Below are positions 1-4,918 of a DNA stretch of 7,874 nucleotides, one piece after another. The notes under the pieces are model-generated. The model was not told the DNA's origin. It was given only the letters and a program-made list of their open reading frames with translations, and searched no databases. Positions within the stretch are counted from its first letter, which is position 1. Every line of letters begins with the position of its first letter. The stretch lies in the NCBI GenBank assembly GCA_028694275.1, contig JAQUTS010000081.1, positions 1 to 7,874 on the forward strand, written 5' to 3'. The translations under genes and the position numbers were made by a program. Source of the stretch: Candidatus Gastranaerophilales bacterium. Lineage in GTDB: Bacteria; Cyanobacteriota; Vampirovibrionia; Gastranaerophilales; CAJFVJ01.

Positions 1-1
1 C

Positions 2-505
2 CTTTTTGCGACGAACAGAAAGGTAATTCAAAAATTTAAAGACAAAAAGGAAGCCTCATTGAATGAAATAAGAAACAGCAATCAATGAGACTCAGATAAG
101 GAAAAATTTTTTGTCGTAGAAGTAACTAAACCTACAGATAAAAAAGTATCTTAGGATTCTTATGCCGATTGTTGCATTTATGCATCGCAAGATGATGACA
201 AAATATGTCTTGCTCGCAGTTGCTACAAAGACAAAACCGAATCCAAACAGTTCAAAGTCTTCTCAGGGAAAGAAACTTCAGGCGGCACAAAATATGTAGA
301 AATAGAATTTATCGCACCGAAAGTTGCCCAAAATGAAAAAAGCACCCTTGTTTATCGCATAGATTTTATCGAGCTCAAAGATCTCAATATAGACGCTTTG
401 ACCCAAGAAAACATAGAAGAAAATATAATCAAAATCGGTGAGCTCATTGACCAAAAAGTGAATTGGGCAAGGGCTATGGCGACTTTAACTTTTTCTGAAA
501 CTTAA
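2..505 (+). pseudogene. Broken reading frame, 3' part, function unknown
   Basis: Reading codons from position 2 gives about 167 amino acids of coding-like sequence ending at TAA 503-505, interrupted by TGA at 86-88 and TAG at 152-154. After the TAG the frame stays open for 116 codons, but it has no ATG until 476 and no credible TTG or GTG start with a ribosome binding site, so it cannot be a complete gene as it stands. The open part looks soluble, charged and mixed alpha/beta, with a Cys pair (DCCIYAS), the stretch KYVEIEFIAPKV and an acidic helix-like region near the end (NIDALTQENIEENI). I do not recognise the family. Both sides of the TAG read alike in composition, which favours nonsense decay over a chance frame. 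The 5' end lies outside the window. Alternatives are a sequence error or, much less likely, stop-codon reassignment. The frame converges on kup. Confidence 0.5.
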
Positions 506-2307
506 TCCATATTTATCTGCGTTACAACGCCATGGACCTTGTAACTCGGAAGTTTGTAGAAGCTTATAAATGAAGGTAAAAGCTTTTTGACCTTCGCAAA
601 CAAATTCCAAAAAACGTTTGTCGTTTCGATGTCTTCCAAACCGTAAAAAATAACTTTTTCTTTAATGCCTGCGTTATTGAGAATTTTTTCAACATTAAAG
701 ACCTGCATATAGCCGACGTTAATCTTAAAAAGCCTCAACCCGGGTGCAACATCGGTAAACTCAAATGAAAGCCCGTAAGCCTCGTCTAACTTGTTTACGT
801 GAATAAAAATATTATCCTCATAAATTATGCCGTTGATAAACATCGTTTGAACAACATAAGGCGGAACTCTGTCAATCCCTCTGGCAAAAAACAATGCCGT
901 GCCTGCAATTTTGCTGGATTTTGTATACATTTCCATATACTGAGGAAGAAATTTGTCCTTTGGCATAGGCTTCAAAGACCTATAAAGTGCCCTATGCCCC
1001 ATTGTATAAAGAAGAATCAAGGCCAATGGTATAATTGCCAAAATTATTGAAACATAAGCTCCTGAAGGTATTTTTGATGTTGCAGCCAAGAAAAAGCATA
1101 AATCAATAAAGAACAAAAATCCTGTTAACCCCATAAGCCAGTATTTTTTGCGCAAATAGAAAATTACAAGCATCATCAATGCCGTAATTGCAATAGTCGC
1201 TGTAACAGCAAAACCATACGCCGCAGCCAGTTTGCTGGATTCTTGGAAGAATAAAATTACAGCAAGCACACTCACCAGCAAAAACCAATTAATTGCACCT
1301 ATATAAATCTGCGAACTCAACTTTTCAGAGGTATAATCCACTTTAAACAGAGGAAAAATCTGCGTGTTAATCCCTTGATAAACAACGGAAAACATACCGC
1401 TTATCATAGCCTGAGAGGCGATTATAGTAGCACATATACTCACAACCAAAAACGGAATATAAAAATGCGGAGTTTGATGCAAAACCATATTAAAAAGAAT
1501 ATTTTGCGCATTCGGATGATGCAATAAGAAAACACCCTGTCCGAGATAATTCAGCACAAGAGCCACAAAAACAAAGCACCATGCCTGAATAATCGGTTTT
1601 GCCCCAAGATGCCCCATATCAGCATAAAGAGCTTCTGCACCAGTCGCACAAAGTATTACTTCAGAAAGAACAAAAAATCCCGGTAATCCATGGTGCAAAA
1701 GGAAGTTTATTCCATACATCGGGTTAAACGCCCTCAAAATAAAAGGAGTATCTGCTATAGACAATACTCCAGATCCTGCCAAAGCGACAAACCACACAAT
1801 CATAATAGGGCCAAACACTTTGGAAATTTTTTCCGTTCCGTGATTTTGGACCAAAAACAAGGCCAAAGTTATGAATATTGTAATAACCAAAATCGTAGTT
1901 TGCGTTATTCCATCAAAAGCAGGAATAAAATGAAAACCCTCAACAGCAGACAAAATACTGATAGCAGGAGTTATAATGCTATCCCCTATCATCAAAGATA
2001 CACCTACATAAGTCAAAAGTGAGAAAAACAATACAGCTCTTGATGATTTGATAAGTTTTTGAAGAATTTGGTTCAATACAATTTCACCGCCCTCACCTCT
2101 TTGGCTCAAGCTCATTGCCAACCAGGCATACTGAACCGAAACAATAAATATCAAAGTCCATATCATCAAAGACAATATACTCAAGATATTCATAGCACTA
2201 ACAGGCAGTGTCAAAAATATAACTGTCAAAGTATATATAGGGCTTGTCCCGATATCACCAAATACAAGTCCCATGGATTTTATTATTTGATCAATTGTGC
2301 TCTTCAT
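502..2307 (-). CDS. kup: KUP/HAK/KT-family potassium uptake protein
   Basis: This encodes an inner-membrane K+ transporter, probably a K+/H+ symporter as in the Kup (TrkD) family. The 601 residues compare with 622 in E. coli Kup. Family signatures are clear: GDIGTSPIYTL at residues 17-27, ITPAISILSAVEG at 112-124, GAEALYADMGHLG at 223-235, NYLGQG at 253-258 and SSKLAAAYGFAVT at 357-369. Many hydrophobic segments between about residues 12 and 435 fit the usual 12 membrane helices. A cytosolic tail of about 160 residues ends in YKLPSYKVHGVVTQINMD, matching the family's closing Pro-x-x-x-Val pattern. The ATG at 2305-2307 follows AAGGTAG (2313-2319) at normal spacing, and no earlier start is needed. 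The gene appears to be transcribed alone: a terminator for the upstream gene lies at 2383-2412 and a promoter candidate at 2342-2370. No terminator is seen at its 3' end, which overlaps the stop of the convergent broken frame. Confidence 0.96.
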   Translation of the reverse strand: MKSTIDQIIKSMGLVFGDIGTSPIYTLTVIFLTLPVSAMNILSILSLMIWTLIFIVSVQYAWLAMSLSQRGEGGEIVLNQILQKLIKSSRAVLFFSLLTYVGVSLMIGDSIITPAISILSAVEGFHFIPAFDGITQTTILVITIFITLALFLVQNHGTEKISKVFGPIMIVWFVALAGSGVLSIADTPFILRAFNPMYGINFLLHHGLPGFFVLSEVILCATGAEALYADMGHLGAKPIIQAWCFVFVALVLNYLGQGVFLLHHPNAQNILFNMVLHQTPHFYIPFLVVSICATIIASQAMISGMFSVVYQGINTQIFPLFKVDYTSEKLSSQIYIGAINWFLLVSVLAVILFFQESSKLAAAYGFAVTATIAITALMMLVIFYLRKKYWLMGLTGFLFFIDLCFFLAATSKIPSGAYVSIILAIIPLALILLYTMGHRALYRSLKPMPKDKFLPQYMEMYTKSSKIAGTALFFARGIDRVPPYVVQTMFINGIIYEDNIFIHVNKLDEAYGLSFEFTDVAPGLRLFKINVGYMQVFNVEKILNNAGIKEKVIFYGLEDIETTNVFWNLFAKVKKLLPSFISFYKLPSYKVHGVVTQINMD

Positions 2308-2341
2308 AAAAACTACCTTAAAAATCTCTTAGATTACACCT

Positions 2342-2370
2342 AATTTACAATAAAGGCCAAGCATTGTAAA
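2342..2370 (-). promoter_or_regulatory. Candidate sigma70-type promoter of kup
   Basis: On the minus strand, TTTACA (2365-2370) is followed after 17 bases by TAAATT (2342-2347). The -35 matches consensus at five of six positions and the -10 is weaker. Transcription would start near 2335, giving a leader of about 28 bases before the kup ATG. Both hexamers fall in the arms of an inverted repeat described separately. This is pattern-based only. Confidence 0.4.
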
Positions 2371-2371
2371 T
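2343..2371. promoter_or_regulatory. Perfect 9-bp dyad, candidate operator over the kup promoter
   Basis: ATTTACAAT (2343-2351) and ATTGTAAAT (2363-2371) form a perfect 9-bp inverted repeat around an 11-base spacer. Arm centres are 20 bp apart, close to two helical turns, so a dimeric regulator could contact one DNA face. The arms contain the proposed -10 and -35 of kup, which would suit a repressor. There is no T-run after either arm, so it does not look like a terminator. The regulator is unknown. Confidence 0.4.
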
Positions 2372-2382
2372 CTAAAATATGC

Positions 2383-2412
2383 AAAAAAACAGGGTATGCG
2401 TAACACATACCC
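2383..2412 (-). terminator. Rho-independent terminator of the Cys-rich gene
   Basis: GGGTATG (2392-2398) pairs with CATACCC (2406-2412) around a 7-base loop. On the minus strand the stem is followed by TG and then a run of seven T (2383-2389). It lies 14 bases past the stop of the Cys-rich gene and just before the kup promoter candidate, so it separates the two genes. The plus-strand side lacks a T-run. Confidence 0.85.
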
Positions 2413-2426
2413 CATCTTCCAATATT

Positions 2427-2780
2427 CTATCGACAGTTACAATTTTGTCTTTGAATAGGACAAGCAGGAGAACAGCTTGGACACAATTTTGTATATGGTG
2501 TACAAGTTACAGGTCTGAGCTGTCTTTTGAAAACAGGACAAGCTGCCCCTGTCATATGCTTGTGCGATTTTTTATGCGCTTTGTGTTTTTTGTGTGCCTT
2601 GATAGGACATTTTTTCTTTTCAGCAGGACAACATTGATTATTTGGTTGTTCTACTTTACATGGACAAGCCGGTGTTGGACTGGCTTGCTTACAAGGACAA
2701 GCCGCCTGAGCGAAATCGAATCCGACAAGTCCTGACACCACAGCAGCCGCAGTTGCAATAGCTAATATTTTTTTCATCAT
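2427..2780 (-). CDS. Small exported Cys-, Lys- and His-rich protein
   Basis: The 117-residue product begins with a textbook Sec signal peptide: MMKK, a hydrophobic core to about residue 20, then FAQA with cleavage predicted after Ala26. The mature part of about 91 residues holds 14 Cys, mostly as Cys-Pro or Cys-x-Cys units: CPCK at 28-31 and again at 39-42, CCP at 50-52, CPSC at 100-103 and CNC at 114-116. The middle (residues 55-75) is basic with five His spaced by Lys (H63, H66, H69, H73, H75). This composition suggests metal binding or a disulfide-linked periplasmic or envelope protein; both are inferences. I do not recognise a named family. The gene is not part of an operon: it has its own terminator at 2383-2412. 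The second ATG (2775-2777) is 7 bases from AAGGG (2785-2789), against 4 for the first, so translation may begin at Met2. Low-complexity composition could be mistaken for noise, but the signal peptide, ribosome binding site and terminator support a real gene. Confidence 0.85.
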   Translation of the reverse strand: MMKKILAIATAAAVVSGLVGFDFAQAACPCKQASPTPACPCKVEQPNNQCCPAEKKKCPIKAHKKHKAHKKSHKHMTGAACPVFKRQLRPVTCTPYTKLCPSCSPACPIQRQNCNCR

Positions 2781-2831
2781 AAAACCCTTTCTTAAATTGT
2801 GTAATTACAAATTTAAAACATTCTTTTTATT

Positions 2832-2861
2832 TATATAAATCAAAATAGCTACCCTTTACAA
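2832..2861 (-). promoter_or_regulatory. Candidate promoter of the Cys-rich gene
   Basis: On the minus strand TTGTAA (2856-2861) is followed after 18 bases by TATATA (2832-2837), with an overlapping TATAAA two bases further on. Transcription would start near 2825, leaving a leader of about 45 bases. That leader contains a perfect 10-bp palindrome TGTAATTACA (2800-2809), whose TTACA half also appears in the dyad before kup. The surrounding sequence is very AT-rich, so chance matches are likely. Confidence 0.3.
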
Positions 2862-2878
2862 CGCCACAAAATCCAATC

Positions 2879-2904
2879 AAAAAAACTTTTCATAGGCCGA
2901 AAAG
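2879..2904 (-). terminator. Minus-strand terminator-like hairpin
   Basis: On the minus strand CTTTTC (2899-2904) and GAAAAG (2886-2891) form a 6-bp stem with a 7-base loop, extendable by a G-U and an A-U pair, followed at once by seven T (2879-2885). The stem is AU-rich and so only moderately stable. No minus-strand gene ends nearby. The nearest upstream one is the porin-like gene, whose stop is about 500 bases away across the plus-strand 101-residue gene. Confidence 0.5.
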
Positions 2905-3037
2905 CTACTGTACAATCCTTCTATATCAATGCTTTATGATAAAAATTAATATTTGGTTACAAAAAACAACCTATTTAGCAAAAAATAATCGTATAGTGTT
3001 TTTATATATGTAATATATACCCCATTCAGGAGAAAAA

Positions 3038-3343
3038 ATGTCTTTCGTAATAAGCGCAATACAATCTTATTCCAACATTATTCAGCAATATGATGCTCAA
3101 TCATCCATGCAAAATAATAACGAAGTGCGCACTCAAGCCATCAAAAGCCTGGATATAAACGCCATACAAGAAGCAGGTCCAACAGATTCGACAGTAATGG
3201 CCTTAAGCAGTATGGACAAACAAAAAGTTTTACAAAATGCCGACAACGGCTTCAAGCAAAAAGCTCTTGAAGCGTGGCAAGACAGCCTTGATAAAAATAT
3301 GAAAAAACAAATCGCGGACGACTTCGATTTGAGTTTAGGCTAA
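3038..3343 (+). CDS. Unrecognised 101-residue soluble protein
   Basis: The ATG follows a strong AGGAG (3028-3032) with five bases between, and the gene ends 33 bases before a strong terminator, so it is very probably translated as a single-gene unit. The product has no Cys, no membrane segment and no signal peptide. It is rich in Gln, Asn, Ser and Asp. It reads as two or three amphipathic helices: residues 3-25 (ISAIQSYSNIIQQYDAQSS), about 28-45, and a charged C-terminal half (residues 59-95) containing LEAWQDSLDKNMKKQI. I do not recognise the family and will not assign a function. It lies alone on the plus strand, divergent from the Cys-rich gene and convergent with the porin-like gene. The helix-rich, Cys-free, Gln-rich make-up resembles small secreted or coiled-coil proteins in general, but no specific motif supports that. 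Confidence 0.85.
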   Translation: MSFVISAIQSYSNIIQQYDAQSSMQNNNEVRTQAIKSLDINAIQEAGPTDSTVMALSSMDKQKVLQNADNGFKQKALEAWQDSLDKNMKKQIADDFDLSLG

Positions 3344-3376
3344 AGAATTTTATTTTGATTTAAAATTTTCATTTCT

Positions 3377-3406
3377 TACCGGCCAAAAGAGCCGGTATTT
3401 TTCTTT
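3377..3406 (+). terminator. Strong Rho-independent terminator of the 101-residue gene
   Basis: TACCGGC (3377-3383) and GCCGGTA (3391-3397) form a perfect 7-bp GC-rich stem with a 7-base loop, followed by TTTTTCTTT (3398-3406). The opposite strand has no T-run after the stem, so it is a weak candidate for ending the convergent porin-like transcript, whose stop is at 3413-3415. Confidence 0.9.
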
Positions 3407-3412
3407 GCAAAG

Positions 3413-4579
3413 CTACAAAATAAGTTCAAACATTGAAAAAAGCCTATTACTGTCAGGCTTTGACTCATAATCAGCATAAACATAGCTCAGGGTAACTCTA
3501 GCCTTATTTCCTTTAATATAATAATGCAACCCTGTTGTGTATTCACTGATAGCTTGCCCTGCAAGTCGAGTATTGGGGTCCAAAGTATCAAACCTGTAAA
3601 AAGCTTTAATTTTGGGCGTTATATCATACACAAAAGTGGCATAATAGCCCTTTGCCTTATCACCTTTATTCACTTTGGCATTGTAACCGTCAGCATAGGC
3701 GTATTCAAAATCCACATGAGCCTTTTTATAATCATAAAGAATATGGCCTGTACAAACGCTGTATGCGGCGTCTCTGTTGCCGACCGTGTAACTTGTACCT
3801 GCTTTTATTTTGCCGTATTTTTGAGTGTTTTTAATAGGTTTAAAATTCACCATGCCCGAAAACTCAGGAGCACTGTCAAAGTTATTTTTCAAAAACCTGC
3901 CTGTATCAAAAACACCCGCTTGATAATCAAATTTGTCATAATCGCCGGAAATCTTGGTACCTATTGCTGTTATATTACTGCATTTACTGGCAAATAAAGA
4001 CCGTCTACCCGTTTCAAGACCAAAGATAGAATGACTTCCTTCAAGTCCAGAGGCATTTCTTTGCTGCCCTATGGTTATTTTGTTATGCTCGTTCAAAGGC
4101 CTTTTCACATAATATTCAAAAAGCCAATGTTCAACATTTTCATACCCTTCAATATTGCGAAAAGGCATAAAAGACAAATAATACTGTGAATCATCCCTAA
4201 AATGCCCCTGAAAACCATATAAAGAAGTAGCATTATTGAACAAATTATGGGTAGGTCCGCCATTTTCTGATAAAAGGCTATAGATACTGTCATGACTTGT
4301 TATGAGACTAATATCTTTGACGATACCTGTGGCAAAGGTTTTTTTGAAACTTTTGTTGAAGATATTTTGCTCAACTTGAGCTCCCAAAGGTGGCTGAACC
4401 TCGGGCTGAATCCTCAAAAGCCCCTCAGTTGATGAAGGAAGAACTGTTTTTTCTTCCTGAGCAGGCAACATAATGACTTCTTGCAATGGATTAGGCTCTA
4501 CCGTTTGGGCACAGCAAGGTATCTTCTCGCAAAAAAATGCTAAGGCTATAAAAATAAATACAATTACCCTGACTCTCAT
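3413..4579 (-). CDS. Outer-membrane beta-barrel protein, porin O/P-like
   Basis: From the ATG at 4577-4579 the product has 388 residues. It starts with a signal peptide (MRVRV, hydrophobic core VIVFIFIALAFF, then CCAQ with likely cleavage after the Ala). A linker of about 45 residues rich in Pro, Glu and Gln follows. From about residue 75 the sequence alternates polar and aromatic residues in short strands, as in a transmembrane beta barrel; examples are YYLSFMPFRN, HVDFEYAYADGY, AFYRFDTLDPN and VTLSYVYADYE. It ends in RLFSMFELIL, an outer-membrane-type closing strand. The strand pattern near the end (RFDTLDPN, EYTTGLHYYIKG, LSYVYADYE) resembles phosphate-selective porins O and P; substrate is unknown. 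I prefer this ATG because AGGA lies just before it and the signal peptide begins here. A TTG at 4598-4600 would add seven residues but has no ribosome binding site. The gene appears transcribed alone. Confidence 0.8.
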   Translation of the reverse strand: MRVRVIVFIFIALAFFCEKIPCCAQTVEPNPLQEVIMLPAQEEKTVLPSSTEGLLRIQPEVQPPLGAQVEQNIFNKSFKKTFATGIVKDISLITSHDSIYSLLSENGGPTHNLFNNATSLYGFQGHFRDDSQYYLSFMPFRNIEGYENVEHWLFEYYVKRPLNEHNKITIGQQRNASGLEGSHSIFGLETGRRSLFASKCSNITAIGTKISGDYDKFDYQAGVFDTGRFLKNNFDSAPEFSGMVNFKPIKNTQKYGKIKAGTSYTVGNRDAAYSVCTGHILYDYKKAHVDFEYAYADGYNAKVNKGDKAKGYYATFVYDITPKIKAFYRFDTLDPNTRLAGQAISEYTTGLHYYIKGNKARVTLSYVYADYESKPDSNRLFSMFELIL

Positions 4580-4634
4580 ACTTCCTGACTTTGGGTTCAA
4601 AAATAAAAAATCGGTTCCAGTAATAATTAAAGCA

Positions 4635-4640
4635 ATTATA
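4635..4640 (-). promoter_or_regulatory. Candidate -10 box of the porin-like gene
   Basis: A perfect TATAAT lies on the minus strand, about 56 bases before the preferred ATG. No good -35 hexamer is seen at 16-18 bases; TTTAAT at a 19-base spacing is the closest. Transcription would start near 4628. The flank is only about 19% GC, so this is a weak call. Confidence 0.35.
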
Positions 4641-4667
4641 TAATCAAATTACCACAAAAATTAAAGA

Positions 4668-4699
4668 CAATAAAAAATACCCGCCTAACGTTGGACTCG
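4668..4699. repeat. Direct repeat, distal copy resembling the tRNA-Asn 3' end
   Basis: CAATAAAAAATAC (4668-4680) and GTTGGACTCG (4690-4699) recur in the same order at 4788-4800 and 4808-4817, where the second block is the T-arm of tRNA-Asn. The parts between the blocks (9 and 7 bases), which in the real tRNA form the acceptor strand, differ. The copies are spaced about 120 bases apart. This looks like a decayed duplicate of the tRNA 3' end plus its flank, such as a relic attachment site, or like an insertion flanked by a target duplication. Confidence 0.6.
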
Positions 4700-4787
4700 C
4701 TTGAGATGTTGGCGAGCAGTGCGAGCCTTACATATCAGGATCCCCGAACGGGGAGAACCCTTGGGTGAGAGTCCTTGAGAAATTTTG
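4681..4787. repeat. GC-rich structured island, unknown class
   Basis: These 107 bases are about 54% GC next to a 19% GC flank. Hairpins include TCCCC/GGGGA (4741-4745 with 4750-4754, 4-base loop) and a short ACCC/GGGT dyad (4757-4766). CTCGC (4696-4700) can pair with GCGAG at 4712-4716 or, as a longer stem with flanking GG/CC and one bulged base, with GCGAGCC at 4721-4727. Read on the minus strand the island is followed by TATTTTTTATTG, so a short structured RNA ending there is possible. No open frame or tRNA fold fits. It could be a dispersed intergenic repeat, a small non-coding RNA, or the remnant of an element integrated at the tRNA. Confidence 0.45.
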
Positions 4788-4799
4788 CAATAAAAAATA

Positions 4800-4871
<72 letters not shown>

Positions 4872-4886
4872 ATATTCAGTATGTTT

Positions 4887-4915
4887 ATTATATCAACGTA
4901 AAAATCTCTTGTAAA
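4887..4915 (-). promoter_or_regulatory. Strong sigma70-type promoter of tRNA-Asn
   Basis: On the minus strand TTTACA (4910-4915), a 17-base spacer and TATAAT (4887-4892) match the consensus at 11 of 12 positions. Transcription would start near 4880, about nine bases before the mature tRNA 5' end. The -35 begins three bases past the fabF stop codon. The tRNA can thus be transcribed independently of the fab operon. Confidence 0.75.
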
Positions 4916-4918
4916 GAC

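Larger units (their letters stand above)
2781..3037. other. Intergenic region between divergent genes
   Basis: These 257 bases separate the Cys-rich gene (-) from the 101-residue gene (+). They hold the Cys-rich promoter candidate (2832-2861), a minus-strand terminator-like hairpin (2879-2904) and the ribosome binding site of the plus gene (AGGAG, 3028-3032). For the plus gene the best promoter guess is TTTTCA (2888-2893), 17 bases, TACAAT (2911-2916), with a leader of about 115 bases. TATAGT at 2992-2997 lacks a matching -35. I see no further gene in this stretch. Confidence 0.6.
4601..4799. other. Intergenic region with AT-rich and GC-rich halves
   Basis: No gene is seen here. The first 80 bases (4601-4680) are about 19% GC and hold the porin -10 candidate. 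The next 107 bases (4681-4787) are about 54% GC and full of short inverted repeats. The exact 13-bp repeat CAATAAAAAATAC stands at both ends of that island, and the second copy directly borders tRNA-Asn. The pieces are annotated separately. Confidence 0.7.

Noticed and set aside
86..154. Stop-codon reassignment or read-through in the left-hand frame
   Set aside because: Two different stops (TGA and TAG) would both need reassignment, while the Cys-rich gene ends in TAG and the others in TAA. Gene decay is simpler.
162..299. Short ATG frame inside the broken left-hand frame
   Set aside because: About 45 codons with no ribosome binding site, and its composition looks like an off-frame reading of the relic.
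1690..2343. Plus-strand open frames opposite kup
   Set aside because: They are out-of-phase readings of a clearly recognised transporter gene, with no start signals.
2379..2735. Open plus-strand frame opposite the Cys-rich gene
   Set aside because: It is antisense to a gene with a signal peptide, ribosome binding site and terminator. Its Cys, Phe and Arg-rich text is what the reverse of such a gene gives, and it has no ribosome binding site.
3038..3343. WXG100/ESX-type secreted protein
   Set aside because: The length is right, but there is no central Trp-x-Gly motif; the only Trp is followed by Gln-Asp near residue 80.
3377..3397. Bidirectional use of the terminator between the convergent genes
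   Set aside because: The minus-strand side lacks a T-run, so a clear two-way terminator cannot be claimed.
3524..3997. Long plus-strand frame of 157 codons opposite the porin-like gene
   Set aside because: It lies wholly inside a better gene, has no ribosome binding site and shows no protein-like domain pattern.
4577..4579. Lipoprotein reading of the porin-like protein
   Set aside because: Cys residues near the signal peptide (AFFC, IPCC) do not fit a lipobox; a standard signal peptidase I site fits better.
4598..4600. TTG start for the porin-like gene
   Set aside because: No ribosome binding site precedes it. The ATG at 4577-4579 has AGGA before it and starts the signal peptide directly.
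4681..4752. Second, decayed tRNA gene in the GC-rich island
   Set aside because: Only the T-arm-like 3' block is present. No matching acceptor 5' strand, D arm or anticodon arm could be drawn.
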